A stretch of 64,000 bases of DNA from CAVQHY01 sp963712465. Its GTDB lineage: Bacteria; Actinomycetota; Thermoleophilia; Gaiellales; Gaiellaceae. Shown here piece after piece: positions 33,949-43,054 of this stretch. The stretch's first letter is position 1. The number at the start of each line of letters is the position of its first letter. Where the stretch lies: the NCBI GenBank assembly GCA_963712465.1, contig CAVQHY010000008.1, positions 626,917-690,916 on the forward strand, written 5' to 3'. Made by a program: the position numbers and the translations under genes. Below the pieces are notes generated by a model. The model saw nothing but the letters and a program-made list of their open reading frames with translations. It made no database searches and was not told the DNA's origin.

Positions 33949-35241
33949 TCACGACCCCCGGTCGAAGCGCGCCGGGGCGAAGGGCTCGATCTCGGACACG
34001 ACGACGCCGTCGATCACGAGCCGCGAGACCGCGTCGCCGGTCGCCGGCGCGAGCGTGATGCCCATCCGCCCATGTCCGGTCGCGACCACGAGCCCCGGCC
34101 GGTCGGGCGCGGGGCCGATGATCGGTAGGCCGTCGGCGGGATACGGCCGCAGGCCGGACCACTCGAGCTCGACCTCCGTCGGCCGCCAGTCGCGCAGATA
34201 GGGAAGCGACGCCCTCACCATCTCCGCGATGCGCCCGCGGCGCAACGACGTGTCCATTCCGGTCAGGTCGAAGATCCCCGCGATCCGCAGCGTGTTGCCG
34301 AAGGTGCTCGTGCCGACCTTGCCTTCAGCCAGGTACAGGGCGTGATGCGGCAGCGTTCCCTCCCCGCGGGCGGTAATCGAGTAACCCTTGGCCGCCTCCA
34401 TCCGCGTGCCGACCCCGAGCGCGGAGAGGAGCTCGGAGGACCAGACCCCCGCAGCAACCACGACCGCGTCGGCAGCGAGCTCCTCGTCGGGCGTACGAAC
34501 GCGCCAGACCGGAGCCCGAGCCGCCGGCCGGAGCTCCACCACCGCAGCGTGCTCCCGCACCTCGACGCCACGCCTGCGCAGGTGGTCGGTCAGACCGCTG
34601 GTAAGCGACTCGGGACGCACGTAGCGCTCCTTTGGCACGTGGAGACCTCCGACAACCGCCTCGCCGAGGGCCGGCTCGAGCTCGCGCGCCCTCCGTGCCG
34701 AGAGACGCTCGATCGGATGCGGGTACCCGGCCGCTCGCGCCTCGTCGAGCATTGCCGCGTACTCGGCGAGCCCATGCTCGCTGGTCGCGGCCACGACCAT
34801 CCCATCCGCGCCCTGCTCGAGCTCGACGCCGGCCGCACGGAGCGCGTCGTAGCGCTCGAAGCAGTCGATCCCGAGTGCGAGCGTGTCCGCCAGACCCCGG
34901 CGATAGCGCTCGGGCTGGCACGCGCGCCAGAACCCCCAGGACCAGCGCAGGAACGCAGGCCCGAAGAACGGCCTGATCGACACCGGGCTCGTGCCCGGCC
35001 GCAGCATCCCGCGCAGAGCCGTGCCCATCACCCCCGGCGCCGGGAGCGGCGCCGAGAGCACAGGGCAGAGCCAGCCCGTGTTTCCCCGGGAGGCTCCGAG
35101 CCCGACCCGATCGCGCTCGAGCACGACGACGTCGGCCCCATCGCGGTCGAGCGAGTACGCGCACGAGAGCCCGATCGCGCCCCCGCCGACGACGACGACT
35201 CTGATCCCGCCCCTGACCCCACCCCTGATCGCGCGCCGCAT
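33949..35241 (-). CDS. FAD-dependent amino-acid oxidase/dehydrogenase (DadA-like)
   Basis: The 430-residue flavoprotein begins with an Rossmann motif RVVVVGGGAIGLSCAYSL and has EADVVVLERD-like and GASRGNTGWLCP motifs characteristic of DadA/glycine oxidase relatives. The C-terminal FAD contact is YPADGLPIIGPAPDRPGLVVATGHGRMGITLAPATG. It should oxidatively deaminate a D-amino acid or related amine. I start at ATG 35241; TAGAGT lies 8 nt upstream and no ribosome site is seen. An upstream open extension to 35415 overlaps the divergent amidotransferase promoter and is unlikely. Confidence 0.87.
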   Translation of the reverse strand: MRRAIRGGVRGGIRVVVVGGGAIGLSCAYSLDRDGADVVVLERDRVGLGASRGNTGWLCPVLSAPLPAPGVMGTALRGMLRPGTSPVSIRPFFGPAFLRWSWGFWRACQPERYRRGLADTLALGIDCFERYDALRAAGVELEQGADGMVVAATSEHGLAEYAAMLDEARAAGYPHPIERLSARRARELEPALGEAVVGGLHVPKERYVRPESLTSGLTDHLRRRGVEVREHAAVVELRPAARAPVWRVRTPDEELAADAVVVAAGVWSSELLSALGVGTRMEAAKGYSITARGEGTLPHHALYLAEGKVGTSTFGNTLRIAGIFDLTGMDTSLRRGRIAEMVRASLPYLRDWRPTEVELEWSGLRPYPADGLPIIGPAPDRPGLVVATGHGRMGITLAPATGDAVSRLVIDGVVVSEIEPFAPARFDRGS

Positions 35242-35413
35242 CCCGCGCGACTCTACCGCGGGGCGCATGTGTGAGATACCTCCACACCACCGCCTGGCTC
35301 CGTGTCCACCCCTGTCGGACTTGCAAACCCGCATCGCTAGAGGGTGTCGCGCGCCCGATCGCTCGGCTAGCCTTGGGCTGAAGGGGTGTAGCCACCGGAC
35401 ACGAGGACGGGCC

Positions 35414-36326
35414 ATGTGCGGAATCGCGGGAATCCTCTACAAGGCGAACGGCGTCGAGCACGACCTCGGCGGCGACCTGATCACCATGCTCGACGGCTGC
35501 CAGCACCGCGGGCCGGACTCGACGGGGTTCGCCCTGTACCACGAGCCGACGAGCGACGGGAATCTGCGCCTGCGCTTCTTCGTCGGCGAGGGTGAGGCCG
35601 CGGCCGCGACGATCGGGCAGATCCGCGCCAAGCTCGCCGAGCTCGGCGCGACGATCCTCGACGAGGAGTCGGTCGGAACGACCCATCGCCTGAGCGTCCA
35701 TTTCGACGGCGATCTCCAATCCTTCGCCTATGCGATGGAGCACGTCGCGAAGGTGGTCTCGATCGGCGAGAGCCTCGACATCATCAAGGACGTCGGCGGC
35801 GCCCACGACGTCGACGACACGTACGCGATCGACGGCTTCGACGGTACGCACGGGATCGGCCACGTGCGCCTGGCAACGGAGTCGGACGTCACCCCGGACG
35901 CGTCCCACCCCTTCTGGGCGACCGGCTTCGCCGACGTGGCGATCGTCCACAACGGGCAGATCACGAACTACTGGAAGATGCGACGCCGGCTCGAGAAGCG
36001 CGGCTTCGAGTTCGGCACCGACAACGACTCCGAGCTGATCGCCGTGTACCTGGCCGACAAGCTCGCGCAGGGGATCCCGCTCGCCGACGCGCTCGAGTCC
36101 TCGATCGCGCGATCTCGACGGCACGTTCTCCTTCCTGGTCTCGACGAAGGACGAGATCGGCTACGCGAAGGACCGGCTCGCGGCGAAGCCGATGGTCATG
36201 TACGAGGACGACGAGCTCGTCGCGATCGCGTCCGAAGAGGTCTCGCTGAACAGGCTCTTCCCGGGGAGGCCGCTACGCACGACGGAGCCGCCGCCGGGCA
36301 CGTACCGGACCTGGAGACGATCCTGA
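35414..36326 (+). pseudogene. Glutamate synthase glutaminase subunit (class II amidotransferase), interrupted by one frameshift
   Basis: The protein begins MCGIAGILYK, so Cys2 is the N-terminal nucleophile after Met removal, and continues with CQHRGPDSTGFALY, GIGHVRLATESDV and IVHNGQITNYWKMR. This is the class II glutaminase domain of archaeal-type split glutamate synthase, which supplies ammonia to the FMN subunit. At 36105-36112 the frame breaks: the next part, LDGTFSFLVSTKDEIGYAK through ASEEVSLNR, is in another frame and ends at the TGA 36324-36326. Loss of one CG pair from a GCGCGCG run would explain it. Since the gene is otherwise intact, an assembly error or recent mutation is as likely as decay. 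Confidence 0.82.
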
Positions 36327-36349
36327 GCACGGTCGAGACCTCCCGAGCC

Positions 36350-36967
36350 GTGATCGAGCCGACCGAGAACGGCCCGTACCGCGTCGGCAAACTCCAGCGG
36401 CTCGCCAACTCGAGAGGCGAGCCGATCGAGCTCGAGGAGACGGTGTGGCTGTGCCGGTGCGGCGGCTCGCAGAACAAGCCGTTCTGCGACGGGACACATC
36501 GTAAGAACGGCTTCACCGGCGACAGGCTGACTGATGGCGGCGACGACCGGAGAGCCAGCTACCCAGGCGCGGAGATCACGATCCACGACAACCGCGGCAT
36601 CTGCTCGCATGCCGGCGAGTGCACCGACGGCCTGCGCGCAGCGTTCGACGGCAAGCGCACACCGTGGATCGACCCGCACGCCGCCCCCGCGGCCGCGATC
36701 GCCGAGGTCGTCAGGCGCTGCCCCTCCGGCGCGCTCAGCTACTCGCTCGACGGAGTCGAGTGGCGCGGCGAGGACGGTGAGGCGTCGATCGTCGTCTCAC
36801 ACAACGGCCCGTACCTGGTAACGGGCACCGTCGAGCTCCAGGGCGCGAGCTTCGGCGACGGCGCCTCGACGACGCGCTTCGCGCTCTGCCGGTGCGGCGG
36901 CTCGAAGAACAAGCCGTTCTGCGACGGCACGCACTGGTCGAACGGCTTCGTCGACGAGAGGAACTAG
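36350..36967 (+). CDS. CDGSH iron-sulfur protein with two CDGSH domains flanking a 4Fe-4S-like domain
   Basis: The 205-residue protein has CRCGGSQNKPFCDGTHRKNGF-type motifs at about residues 37-57 and again near the C-terminus (CRCGGSKNKPFCDGTH), each with the three Cys and one His that bind a 2Fe-2S cluster. Between them lies DNRGICSHAGECTDGLRAAF and RRCPSGALSY, the divergent mono-cluster ferredoxin-like domain. I start at GTG 36350 (MIEPTENGPYRV), 23 bp after the amidotransferase stop. It sits inside the glutamate synthase cluster and may carry electrons or sense redox state for it; that role is inference. Confidence 0.88.
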   Translation: MIEPTENGPYRVGKLQRLANSRGEPIELEETVWLCRCGGSQNKPFCDGTHRKNGFTGDRLTDGGDDRRASYPGAEITIHDNRGICSHAGECTDGLRAAFDGKRTPWIDPHAAPAAAIAEVVRRCPSGALSYSLDGVEWRGEDGEASIVVSHNGPYLVTGTVELQGASFGDGASTTRFALCRCGGSKNKPFCDGTHWSNGFVDERN

Positions 36968-37007
36968 TGCTTCGTCCCGGGGGTCCCTTGATGAACCTGG
37001 CGCGCGA

Positions 37008-37088
37008 AAAGCAAGCCGGGCAAGGACGCAGGGAGCCCCGATATCTGGACATATCGGGGCGACTGAGGACGCAGCCCGGCGCCGCTTT
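37008..37088 (+). ncRNA. Candidate structured leader RNA upstream of the glutamate synthase gene
   Basis: Two perfect helices are coaxial: an outer stem GCCGGGC/GCCCGGC (37015-37021 with 37074-37080) and an inner stem GCCCCGATAT/ATATCGGGGC (37035-37044 with 37051-37060) with loop CTGGAC. They are separated by an internal loop of exactly 13 nt on each side, and both sides contain AGGACGCA. A further AAAGC/GCTTT helix extends the base. The gene start lies about 50 nt downstream. No known riboswitch class was matched with certainty, so this is a candidate only. Confidence 0.45.
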
Positions 37089-37137
37089 GCAGCTGGCCAG
37101 GGCGCGAGTGACTTCCGGGAGGGAGCACTAGGCTTCG

Positions 37138-39087
37138 GTGGCGACAATCGACCTCTCTCAGGCCTCGGTCACCGACGCGAACCGGCTCCTGCTCGAGTAC
37201 GGGGAGGCAGACGAGGACGTCGAGGTGGTCAACCCGGACGCCCGCCACCACATCGGTGTCGGCCTGACGAGCCCGATCACGGTCAGGGTGCGGGGGTCGG
37301 CAGGGTACTTCTGCGCCGGGCTCACCGACGGGCCGCGCTTCGAGGTCGACGGCAACGTCGGCTGGGGCCTCGCCGACAACATGCTCGGCGGCTCGGTCGT
37401 GGTCCGGGGCAACGCGGGGGCAATCGCGGGCGTAGCGATCCGCGGGCCGGACGTGGTCGTGCACGGCAACATCGGCTCCCGGGCCGGTCAGGTGATGAAG
37501 GAGGGCACGCTCTGCTGCGCCGGCAGCGCCAGCTTCATGGCCGGGTACATGATGTACGGCGGGCGGCTCGTGATCTGCGGCGACTCGGGCGAGCAGGTCG
37601 GGCAGGACATCCATGGCGGCACGATCTACATCGGCGGCAAGGTCGTGTCGCTCGGAAACGACGCGATGCAGGCCGACCTCGAGCCGGACGAGGCCGACGA
37701 CGTCCTCGCCTTCCTCGATCGCTACGAGATTCCGTTCTCCGGCACCCTGAAGAAGGTCGTCAACGCGGGCAAGAACCTCCACTACCCCCGGACGGAGCCG
37801 CGCGTGCGCGTCATTCCCTTCTTCGTCGGGGCCGAGCGGACCGACTACTGGAACGACAAGGTGCAGGAGGACATCGCGGTCAAGGCGCAGATCGGCCGCT
37901 ACAGGATTCGCGGCTACGGCGCCGGACGGCCGCTCCCGCACATCTCCGACATCGCTTTCCGGCGAGACCTCGCCGAGATCGACCCCGACCCGGACGTCGT
38001 GTCGAAGGTCGCGCTCGCAACCTCCCTCGGCGGCCGCTTCGGCGCGAAGCCGATCGACCTGTCGATGCCCGTGATGATCGCGCCGATGAGCTACGGCGCC
38101 CTGTCCAAGTCGACGAAGGTCGCGCTCGCGAAGGCGTCGGCGCTCTCCGACATCTGCGACAACACGGGCGAGGGCGGCCTCATCCCCGAAGTGCGCGCGG
38201 CTGCAAAGCGAGTGGTCGCCCAGTGCCTCGGCGGGCGCCTCGGCTGGTCGGTGCACGCCATGCGCGCGGCCGACGGCATCGAGATCTACATCTCGCAGGG
38301 CGCCAAGCCCGGCCTCGGTGGCCAGCTGATGGCGAAGAAGGTGACCGAGGACATCGCGCGGCTGCGCGGGATCCCCGCCGGGATCGACCTGCGCTCTCCC
38401 TCGCGCCACCCCGACGTGCTCGGAGCCGACGACCTCGTGATCAAGGTCGAAGAGTTCCGCGAGGCGACCGGCTGGGAGAAGCCGGTCTCGGTCAAGCTCG
38501 GCGCGGGTCGGGTCCGCGACGACATCAAGATCGCCTACAAGGACGGCTTCGACTACGTCTGCCTCGACGGCCTCCAGGGCTCGACGGGCGCCGCCGGCAA
38601 CGAGGTGCTCGAGTACGTCGGCATCCCGACCCTGTCGGCGATCATGGAGGGCCTCGACGCCCTCGACGAGATCGGCGCGACGGGCATGCCGGTCGTCCTC
38701 ATGGGCGGCGTCAAGGACGGGATCGACGCCGCCAAGGCGATCGCGCTCGGCGCGCACGCGGTCGCCGTCGCCACGAGCGCGATCATCGCGGGCGGCTGCA
38801 TCGCCTGCCTCCAGTGCGCCGTCGGCCAGTGCGTCGTCGGCATCGCGACGCAGGATCCGGTCTTCGAGGCGCGCTACGACATCGACGTCGAGTCGTGGAA
38901 CATCCATCGGTACCTCGAGGCGCTCCGCTGGCAGCTCGCCACCGTCGTCGACGCGCATGGGTACGCGAGCGTCTACGAGCTCTCGCGTGACGACCTCGTC
39001 GCGCTCACGCCCGAGGCGGCGGCGATCACGCGTCTTCCCTACGAGCCCGACCTTGCCGCGCGGCCGACCACCCTCGCTCACGCGTGA
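37138..39087 (+). CDS. Glutamate synthase subunit: GXGXG domain fused to FMN-binding synthase domain
   Basis: The 649-residue protein starts with a GXGXG beta-helix domain (about 30-200; VGWGLADNMLGGSVVVRGNAG, MYGGRLVICGDSGEQVGQD). It is followed by the FMN/synthase barrel (about 240-620; PVMIAPMSYGALSKSTKVAL, NTGEGGLIPE, ISQGAKPGLGGQL, LDGLQGSTGAAGNEVLEYVG). Cysteines in GGCIACLQCAVGQCVVG suit an iron-sulfur cluster. It should combine 2-oxoglutarate with ammonia to give glutamate. The domain order is the reverse of the E. coli large subunit, where GXGXG is last. The GTG start at 37138 follows a purine-rich stretch, and its stop overlaps the next start. Confidence 0.92.
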   Translation: MATIDLSQASVTDANRLLLEYGEADEDVEVVNPDARHHIGVGLTSPITVRVRGSAGYFCAGLTDGPRFEVDGNVGWGLADNMLGGSVVVRGNAGAIAGVAIRGPDVVVHGNIGSRAGQVMKEGTLCCAGSASFMAGYMMYGGRLVICGDSGEQVGQDIHGGTIYIGGKVVSLGNDAMQADLEPDEADDVLAFLDRYEIPFSGTLKKVVNAGKNLHYPRTEPRVRVIPFFVGAERTDYWNDKVQEDIAVKAQIGRYRIRGYGAGRPLPHISDIAFRRDLAEIDPDPDVVSKVALATSLGGRFGAKPIDLSMPVMIAPMSYGALSKSTKVALAKASALSDICDNTGEGGLIPEVRAAAKRVVAQCLGGRLGWSVHAMRAADGIEIYISQGAKPGLGGQLMAKKVTEDIARLRGIPAGIDLRSPSRHPDVLGADDLVIKVEEFREATGWEKPVSVKLGAGRVRDDIKIAYKDGFDYVCLDGLQGSTGAAGNEVLEYVGIPTLSAIMEGLDALDEIGATGMPVVLMGGVKDGIDAAKAIALGAHAVAVATSAIIAGGCIACLQCAVGQCVVGIATQDPVFEARYDIDVESWNIHRYLEALRWQLATVVDAHGYASVYELSRDDLVALTPEAAAITRLPYEPDLAARPTTLAHA

Positions 39088-41636
39088 CCACCAACGGGTT
39101 CAGCTCCCCACCCGAGCCGGACGTCTACGGCGCCGACCGCGTCGCAACCCCTCCCGTGCCGGAGGAGCTCGCGCCGCGCGACGACGTCAACGACATCCAC
39201 TACGTCCCTGCGCCGTGCCAGGTCGCATGCCCGATCGGGACGGACGCTCCCTCCTACATCGCCTACATCTGGGAGGGCAAGCTCGAGGAGGCCTTCGAGG
39301 CGATCACGGCGACGAACCCGTTCAGCTCGGTCTGCGGCCGCGTCTGCGACGCGCCGTGCGAGCCCGCGTGCCGCCGCGCCGACTCCGACGGTCCGCTCGC
39401 GATCCGCAACCTGAAGCGCTACGTGATGGATCAGCTCGGCGCCACGTACCGGCCGGCCGCCGTCCCGGTCACGATGACCGAGACGGTCGGCATCGTCGGC
39501 GGGGGGCCGGCGGGTCTGACGGCGGCGCAGGACCTCGCGGAGGCCGGCTACGCCGTCCACGTCTACGAGCTGACGGACATGCTCGGCGGCTACATGACCT
39601 GGGGCATCCCCGCGTTTCGCTGCCCGCCCGAGGTCTTCCGCGAGGACATCGACCGGATGCTCGCCCGCTGCCCTGGCATCACCGTGCACCTGAACACCGC
39701 CATCGGCCGCGACGTCACGCTCGACGAGCTGAAGGAACGCCATGACGCGGTCCTGCTCACGATCGGCGCGTGGTGGGGCAAGGGCATGGCGCTCGAGCAC
39801 GCCGACGACGAGCGGGTCGTCGACGGCGTCACATTCCTGCGGCGGATCAACGCCGGCGAGCGGCCCGAGCTGCCCGCCCGGGTCGTGGTCGTCGGCGCCG
39901 GGGACGTCGCCATGGACGCCTGCCGCGCGGCCAGGAGGCTGCCCGGATGCGAGCACGTCCAGGTGCTCTACCGCCGCGGCCCTGACGAGATCCCCGCCCG
40001 GAAGGACGAGCTCGAGGGCGCGATCGCCGAGGAGATCGAGTTCCTCTACAACGTCCTCCCCGTCGGCGTCGCCACCCGCAACGGTCACCTCGCCCTCACG
40101 TGTATTCGCACGGAGCTCGGCGAGCCCGGCGAGGACGGCCGCCGCCGACCCGTGAACGTACCCGGCTCGGAGCACGAATACGAGACCGGGCTCGTCATCC
40201 TCGCGACCGGCCAGCGAACTGAGTCCGACCACCTGGCCGAGCGCGGGCTGATGGCCGGCGACAAGGTCGGCACGGACTGGGACTCGATGCGCACGGCCGA
40301 CCCGGCGGTCTTTGCGGCGGGCGACGGCGCGTTCGGGCCGTCGACGATCGTTACCGCGATGTACCACGGTCATCGCGCCGCCTACTACGTCAAGGCGTTT
40401 CTGGAGGGCATCGAGAGCCCGCTGCAATATCGAACGCCGTTCAAGACGCGCCGCGTCCCGGTCGCTCAGGACGCCCAGTGGGAGGAGTTCGCGCGCGAGC
40501 ACCAGGACTTCCACGGCCTCGGCGCCAACCCGATCGCGTTTCCCGAGATCGAGTCGACGTACGACGCCGAATCGGCCCGGCGCGAGGCCGCGCGCTGCTA
40601 CCGCTGCGACGCCGAGACGGGCTCGTCCGACTACAACGTCCGCACGCGCGAGGACATCTTCGTCATGGCCCGGACGAAGCCGGGGGACGCCCGCAAGCAG
40701 CGCGCCCTGTTCTCGCGACGCTTGACGGTCTCGAACCAGGCGCATTTCCAACCGGAGACGCCGACCCTCGACGACATCGTGTTCCTCCCTGCGAATCTCT
40801 CGCGGCTCGTGATCGACCCGTACCGCGACGCGTGCCGGATCGCGACCGAGCTCGGGCCGCTCGAGCTCGGTGCGCCCTTTCTTGTGACCGGGTTCGACAA
40901 GGCCGGCGAGGAGATCCGCCACGCTGTCGCCCACGGCGTCCGGGCCCACCGGCTCGCGTACATCGGCCGCCGCCCCGTCGGCGACGGCGTGACCTGGCTC
41001 CAGCTCCTCGCGACCGGCGACGAGCCCGACCCGCAGGCCGCCGCTGTCGTCGCGACATCGCTCGCCGCACCCGAGCGGCGGCGTTCCGGCCAGCTCGCCG
41101 GCCTCGCGGCCTCTGCGCGCGAGCTGCCCGAGGCGATCCCGTTCGCGCTCGACCACGAGCTCGACCTGCTCGTCCTCGAGGCGAGCCCGCCGATCGGCGA
41201 CTCCTGGCCGGAGCTCGCGGGCGCGCCAGATCTCACGGTCATGCGCGAGGCGATCCGGATCCTGCGCGGAATGAACCGGGAGGAGGACATCGTTCTTCTC
41301 TACTTCGGGGGAGTCCGCTCGGGAACCGATGCGGCCAAGCTGATCGGGCTCGGAGCGAACGCAGTCGTCGTCGGCATGTCGCTCGCACTCGCGCTGGGCG
41401 GGCGGATCGAACAGGGCGGCGTCGCGTTCTACGGCGACGTCGAGCAGGCGGAGCGCGACGAGCAGGCCGAGCTCTTCCTGAAGGCACTCCGCGCCGAGGC
41501 GTCGATCATGCCGCGCTGCACGGGTAAGACCGACATCCACAACCTCGAGCCGGAGGACCTGCGGGCGATCTCGGTCGCGACGGCGCAGGCGGCCGGCATC
41601 CCGCTCGCCGGCTTCAACCCGAAGCTTTCGGGGTAA
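39084..41636 (+). CDS. GltD-like FAD/NAD(P) subunit fused to a C-terminal glutamate-synthase-like FMN barrel region
   Basis: The 850-residue protein has an N-terminal cysteine region (APCQVACPIGTDAPSYIA, SSVCGRVCDAPCEPACRR) for two 4Fe-4S clusters. An FAD motif (VGIVGGGPAGLTAAQDLAEAG) and an NAD(P) motif (VVVVGAGDVAMDACRAARRL) follow, as in GltD, up to about residue 500, where another Cys pair (ARCYRCDAE) stands. Residues about 540-850 resemble an FMN synthase barrel: YFGGVRSGTDAAKLIGLGAN, MPRCTGKTDIHNLEPEDLRA. This tail is not part of ordinary GltD. Its GTG start overlaps the upstream stop (GTGA), so the subunits are coupled. It should pass electrons from NAD(P)H to the FMN subunit. Confidence 0.88.
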   Translation: MTTNGFSSPPEPDVYGADRVATPPVPEELAPRDDVNDIHYVPAPCQVACPIGTDAPSYIAYIWEGKLEEAFEAITATNPFSSVCGRVCDAPCEPACRRADSDGPLAIRNLKRYVMDQLGATYRPAAVPVTMTETVGIVGGGPAGLTAAQDLAEAGYAVHVYELTDMLGGYMTWGIPAFRCPPEVFREDIDRMLARCPGITVHLNTAIGRDVTLDELKERHDAVLLTIGAWWGKGMALEHADDERVVDGVTFLRRINAGERPELPARVVVVGAGDVAMDACRAARRLPGCEHVQVLYRRGPDEIPARKDELEGAIAEEIEFLYNVLPVGVATRNGHLALTCIRTELGEPGEDGRRRPVNVPGSEHEYETGLVILATGQRTESDHLAERGLMAGDKVGTDWDSMRTADPAVFAAGDGAFGPSTIVTAMYHGHRAAYYVKAFLEGIESPLQYRTPFKTRRVPVAQDAQWEEFAREHQDFHGLGANPIAFPEIESTYDAESARREAARCYRCDAETGSSDYNVRTREDIFVMARTKPGDARKQRALFSRRLTVSNQAHFQPETPTLDDIVFLPANLSRLVIDPYRDACRIATELGPLELGAPFLVTGFDKAGEEIRHAVAHGVRAHRLAYIGRRPVGDGVTWLQLLATGDEPDPQAAAVVATSLAAPERRRSGQLAGLAASARELPEAIPFALDHELDLLVLEASPPIGDSWPELAGAPDLTVMREAIRILRGMNREEDIVLLYFGGVRSGTDAAKLIGLGANAVVVGMSLALALGGRIEQGGVAFYGDVEQAERDEQAELFLKALRAEASIMPRCTGKTDIHNLEPEDLRAISVATAQAAGIPLAGFNPKLSG

Positions 41637-42229
41637 TGCTCCTCTACGACTCTCCGGTCTCGGGCAACTGCTACAAGGTGCGGCTCTTGTTTGCGCAGCT
41701 CGGTCTCGACTACGAACGGGTCGAGCTCGACGTCTTCGACCGCTCCGATCGCGAGCAGGTGATCGGCGACCGGAACCCGGCGCTGCGCGTGCCGACGCTC
41801 GTCCTCGACGACGGCCGCCCGCTCGCCGAGTCGAACGCGATCCTCTGGTACTTCGCCGACGGCACGTCGTACGTCCCCGACGATCGCTACGAACGCGCCC
41901 AGGTGCTCCAGTGGCAGTTCTTCGAGCAGTACGACCACGAGCCGAACATCGCCGTCGCCCGTCACTGGCTGATGAAGAGAATCGAGATCGAGCCCGCGCA
42001 GCTCGAGGCGAAGCGAGCGGGCGGCTACCGCGCGCTCGACGCGCTGGAGAACCACCTTGCGAAGCGCGAGTTCCTCGTCGGCGACCACTACTCGATCGCC
42101 GACATCTCGCTCTACGCCTACACGCACGTCGCGGGCGAGGGCGGCTTCGACCTGGGCCGCTACCGGTCGATCAGCGCCTGGCTCGATCGAGTCGCCGCAC
42201 AACCCGGCCACGTGCGCATCGACGAGTAG
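41636..42229 (+). CDS. Glutathione S-transferase-like protein
   Basis: The 197-residue protein has the thioredoxin-like N-terminal domain (MLLYDSPVSGNCYKVRLLFA, RVPTLVLDDGRPLAESNAIL with the cis-Pro and the SNAI motif) and a helical C-terminal domain (DHYSIADISLYAYTHVAGEG). Ser9 or Cys12 could be catalytic. Most actinobacteria lack glutathione, so the thiol partner is unclear. The ATG overlaps the stop of the glutamate synthase fusion gene (TAATG), so it is co-transcribed with it. Confidence 0.87.
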   Translation: MLLYDSPVSGNCYKVRLLFAQLGLDYERVELDVFDRSDREQVIGDRNPALRVPTLVLDDGRPLAESNAILWYFADGTSYVPDDRYERAQVLQWQFFEQYDHEPNIAVARHWLMKRIEIEPAQLEAKRAGGYRALDALENHLAKREFLVGDHYSIADISLYAYTHVAGEGGFDLGRYRSISAWLDRVAAQPGHVRIDE

Positions 42230-42234
42230 CTCGG

Positions 42235-42936
42235 TCAGACCGGCGGCCGGGGCAGCTGGGAGAGCTGCACGAGCGAGAACACGAGCACGGCCAGACCGAC
42301 AACGATCAGCGCGTAGCGGCCGCCCCGGATCGGGAAGTGCGTGCTGATCCCGATCAGGAAGAGCACGCTTGCCAGAAACACGGTCGTCCGAACGTACTTG
42401 TCGCCCGTCGCGCCGTCCTCCGAGCCTTCGGCGAACCGCTCGGCGGCCGTGGCGTCGAGCTTTTTGGCCTCCGCGAGCCCGGGTCGCACGTACTCCTTCA
42501 TGTAGGTCGGTCCCGGCGGCGCGTCGGGGTTCGTCGCAGGACTCGTCGCCAGCCAGGCGTCGAACGCGACGCGAAACTCGGGGCGGAATCGCTTCTCCGC
42601 GAGGCGCATCCCGGTCTCGTCGCGGGCCGTGTAGGCGATGAACCACGTGTTGAAGGTCTCGGCGTCGAAGTTCCTCACCTCGATCGCGTCGCTGAGCGCC
42701 CGGTTGGCCTCCGTCCTCGCTGCAGACGCCTCGGCCAGGGCGATCGACGACTCGGTGCCCCATTTCACAGCGGAGTACCCGGACCAGGCCGCGACGAGCG
42801 TGACGATCGAGAGGAGGATCGCCTCGACGATCGAGATGATCCGGTCACGGCGCTCGTGAGGCGGATGCGCGCCGGTGTGCTTTGCGTGCTCGGCGATCTC
42901 CTTGCCGGCCTCGCTGGCCGACAGTCCCTCTGGCAT
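42235..42936 (-). CDS. Membrane protein of unknown function
   Basis: The 233-residue protein has a soluble N-terminus rich in His and charged residues, a membrane segment near residues 32-52 (IISIVEAILLSIVTLVAAWSG), a long central helical part, and two C-terminal membrane segments (TTVFLASVLFLIGIST and YALIVVGLAVLVFSLVQL). Start at ATG 42936 is supported by GGGAGGG 9 nt upstream. No characterised family was recognised; similar proteins are common in this bacterial group. It faces the GST gene 3' to 3' and is divergent from the protease gene. Confidence 0.75.
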   Translation of the reverse strand: MPEGLSASEAGKEIAEHAKHTGAHPPHERRDRIISIVEAILLSIVTLVAAWSGYSAVKWGTESSIALAEASAARTEANRALSDAIEVRNFDAETFNTWFIAYTARDETGMRLAEKRFRPEFRVAFDAWLATSPATNPDAPPGPTYMKEYVRPGLAEAKKLDATAAERFAEGSEDGATGDKYVRTTVFLASVLFLIGISTHFPIRGGRYALIVVGLAVLVFSLVQLSQLPRPPV

Positions 42937-43054
42937 CTGGTTCCGCCCTCCCTCGGCGCTGGTGGCCCCGGATCGTAGTGGGTCGGATAGCATCGTCGCC
43001 CCCCGAGCTGCGCGCGACTTGCGGTGTCCATTCGACCAATCCGAGAGGAGCGTC

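Noticed and set aside
37015..37080. c-di-GMP-I (GEMM) riboswitch
   Set aside because: GGACGCA and GCAAGCC are reminiscent of it, but the first GNRA-capped hairpin and the overall order of elements do not fit.
36964..41540. Very long minus-strand frames opposite the glutamate synthase genes
   Set aside because: They are rich in Arg, Asp and Val without any domain, while the plus strand encodes complete conserved enzymes.
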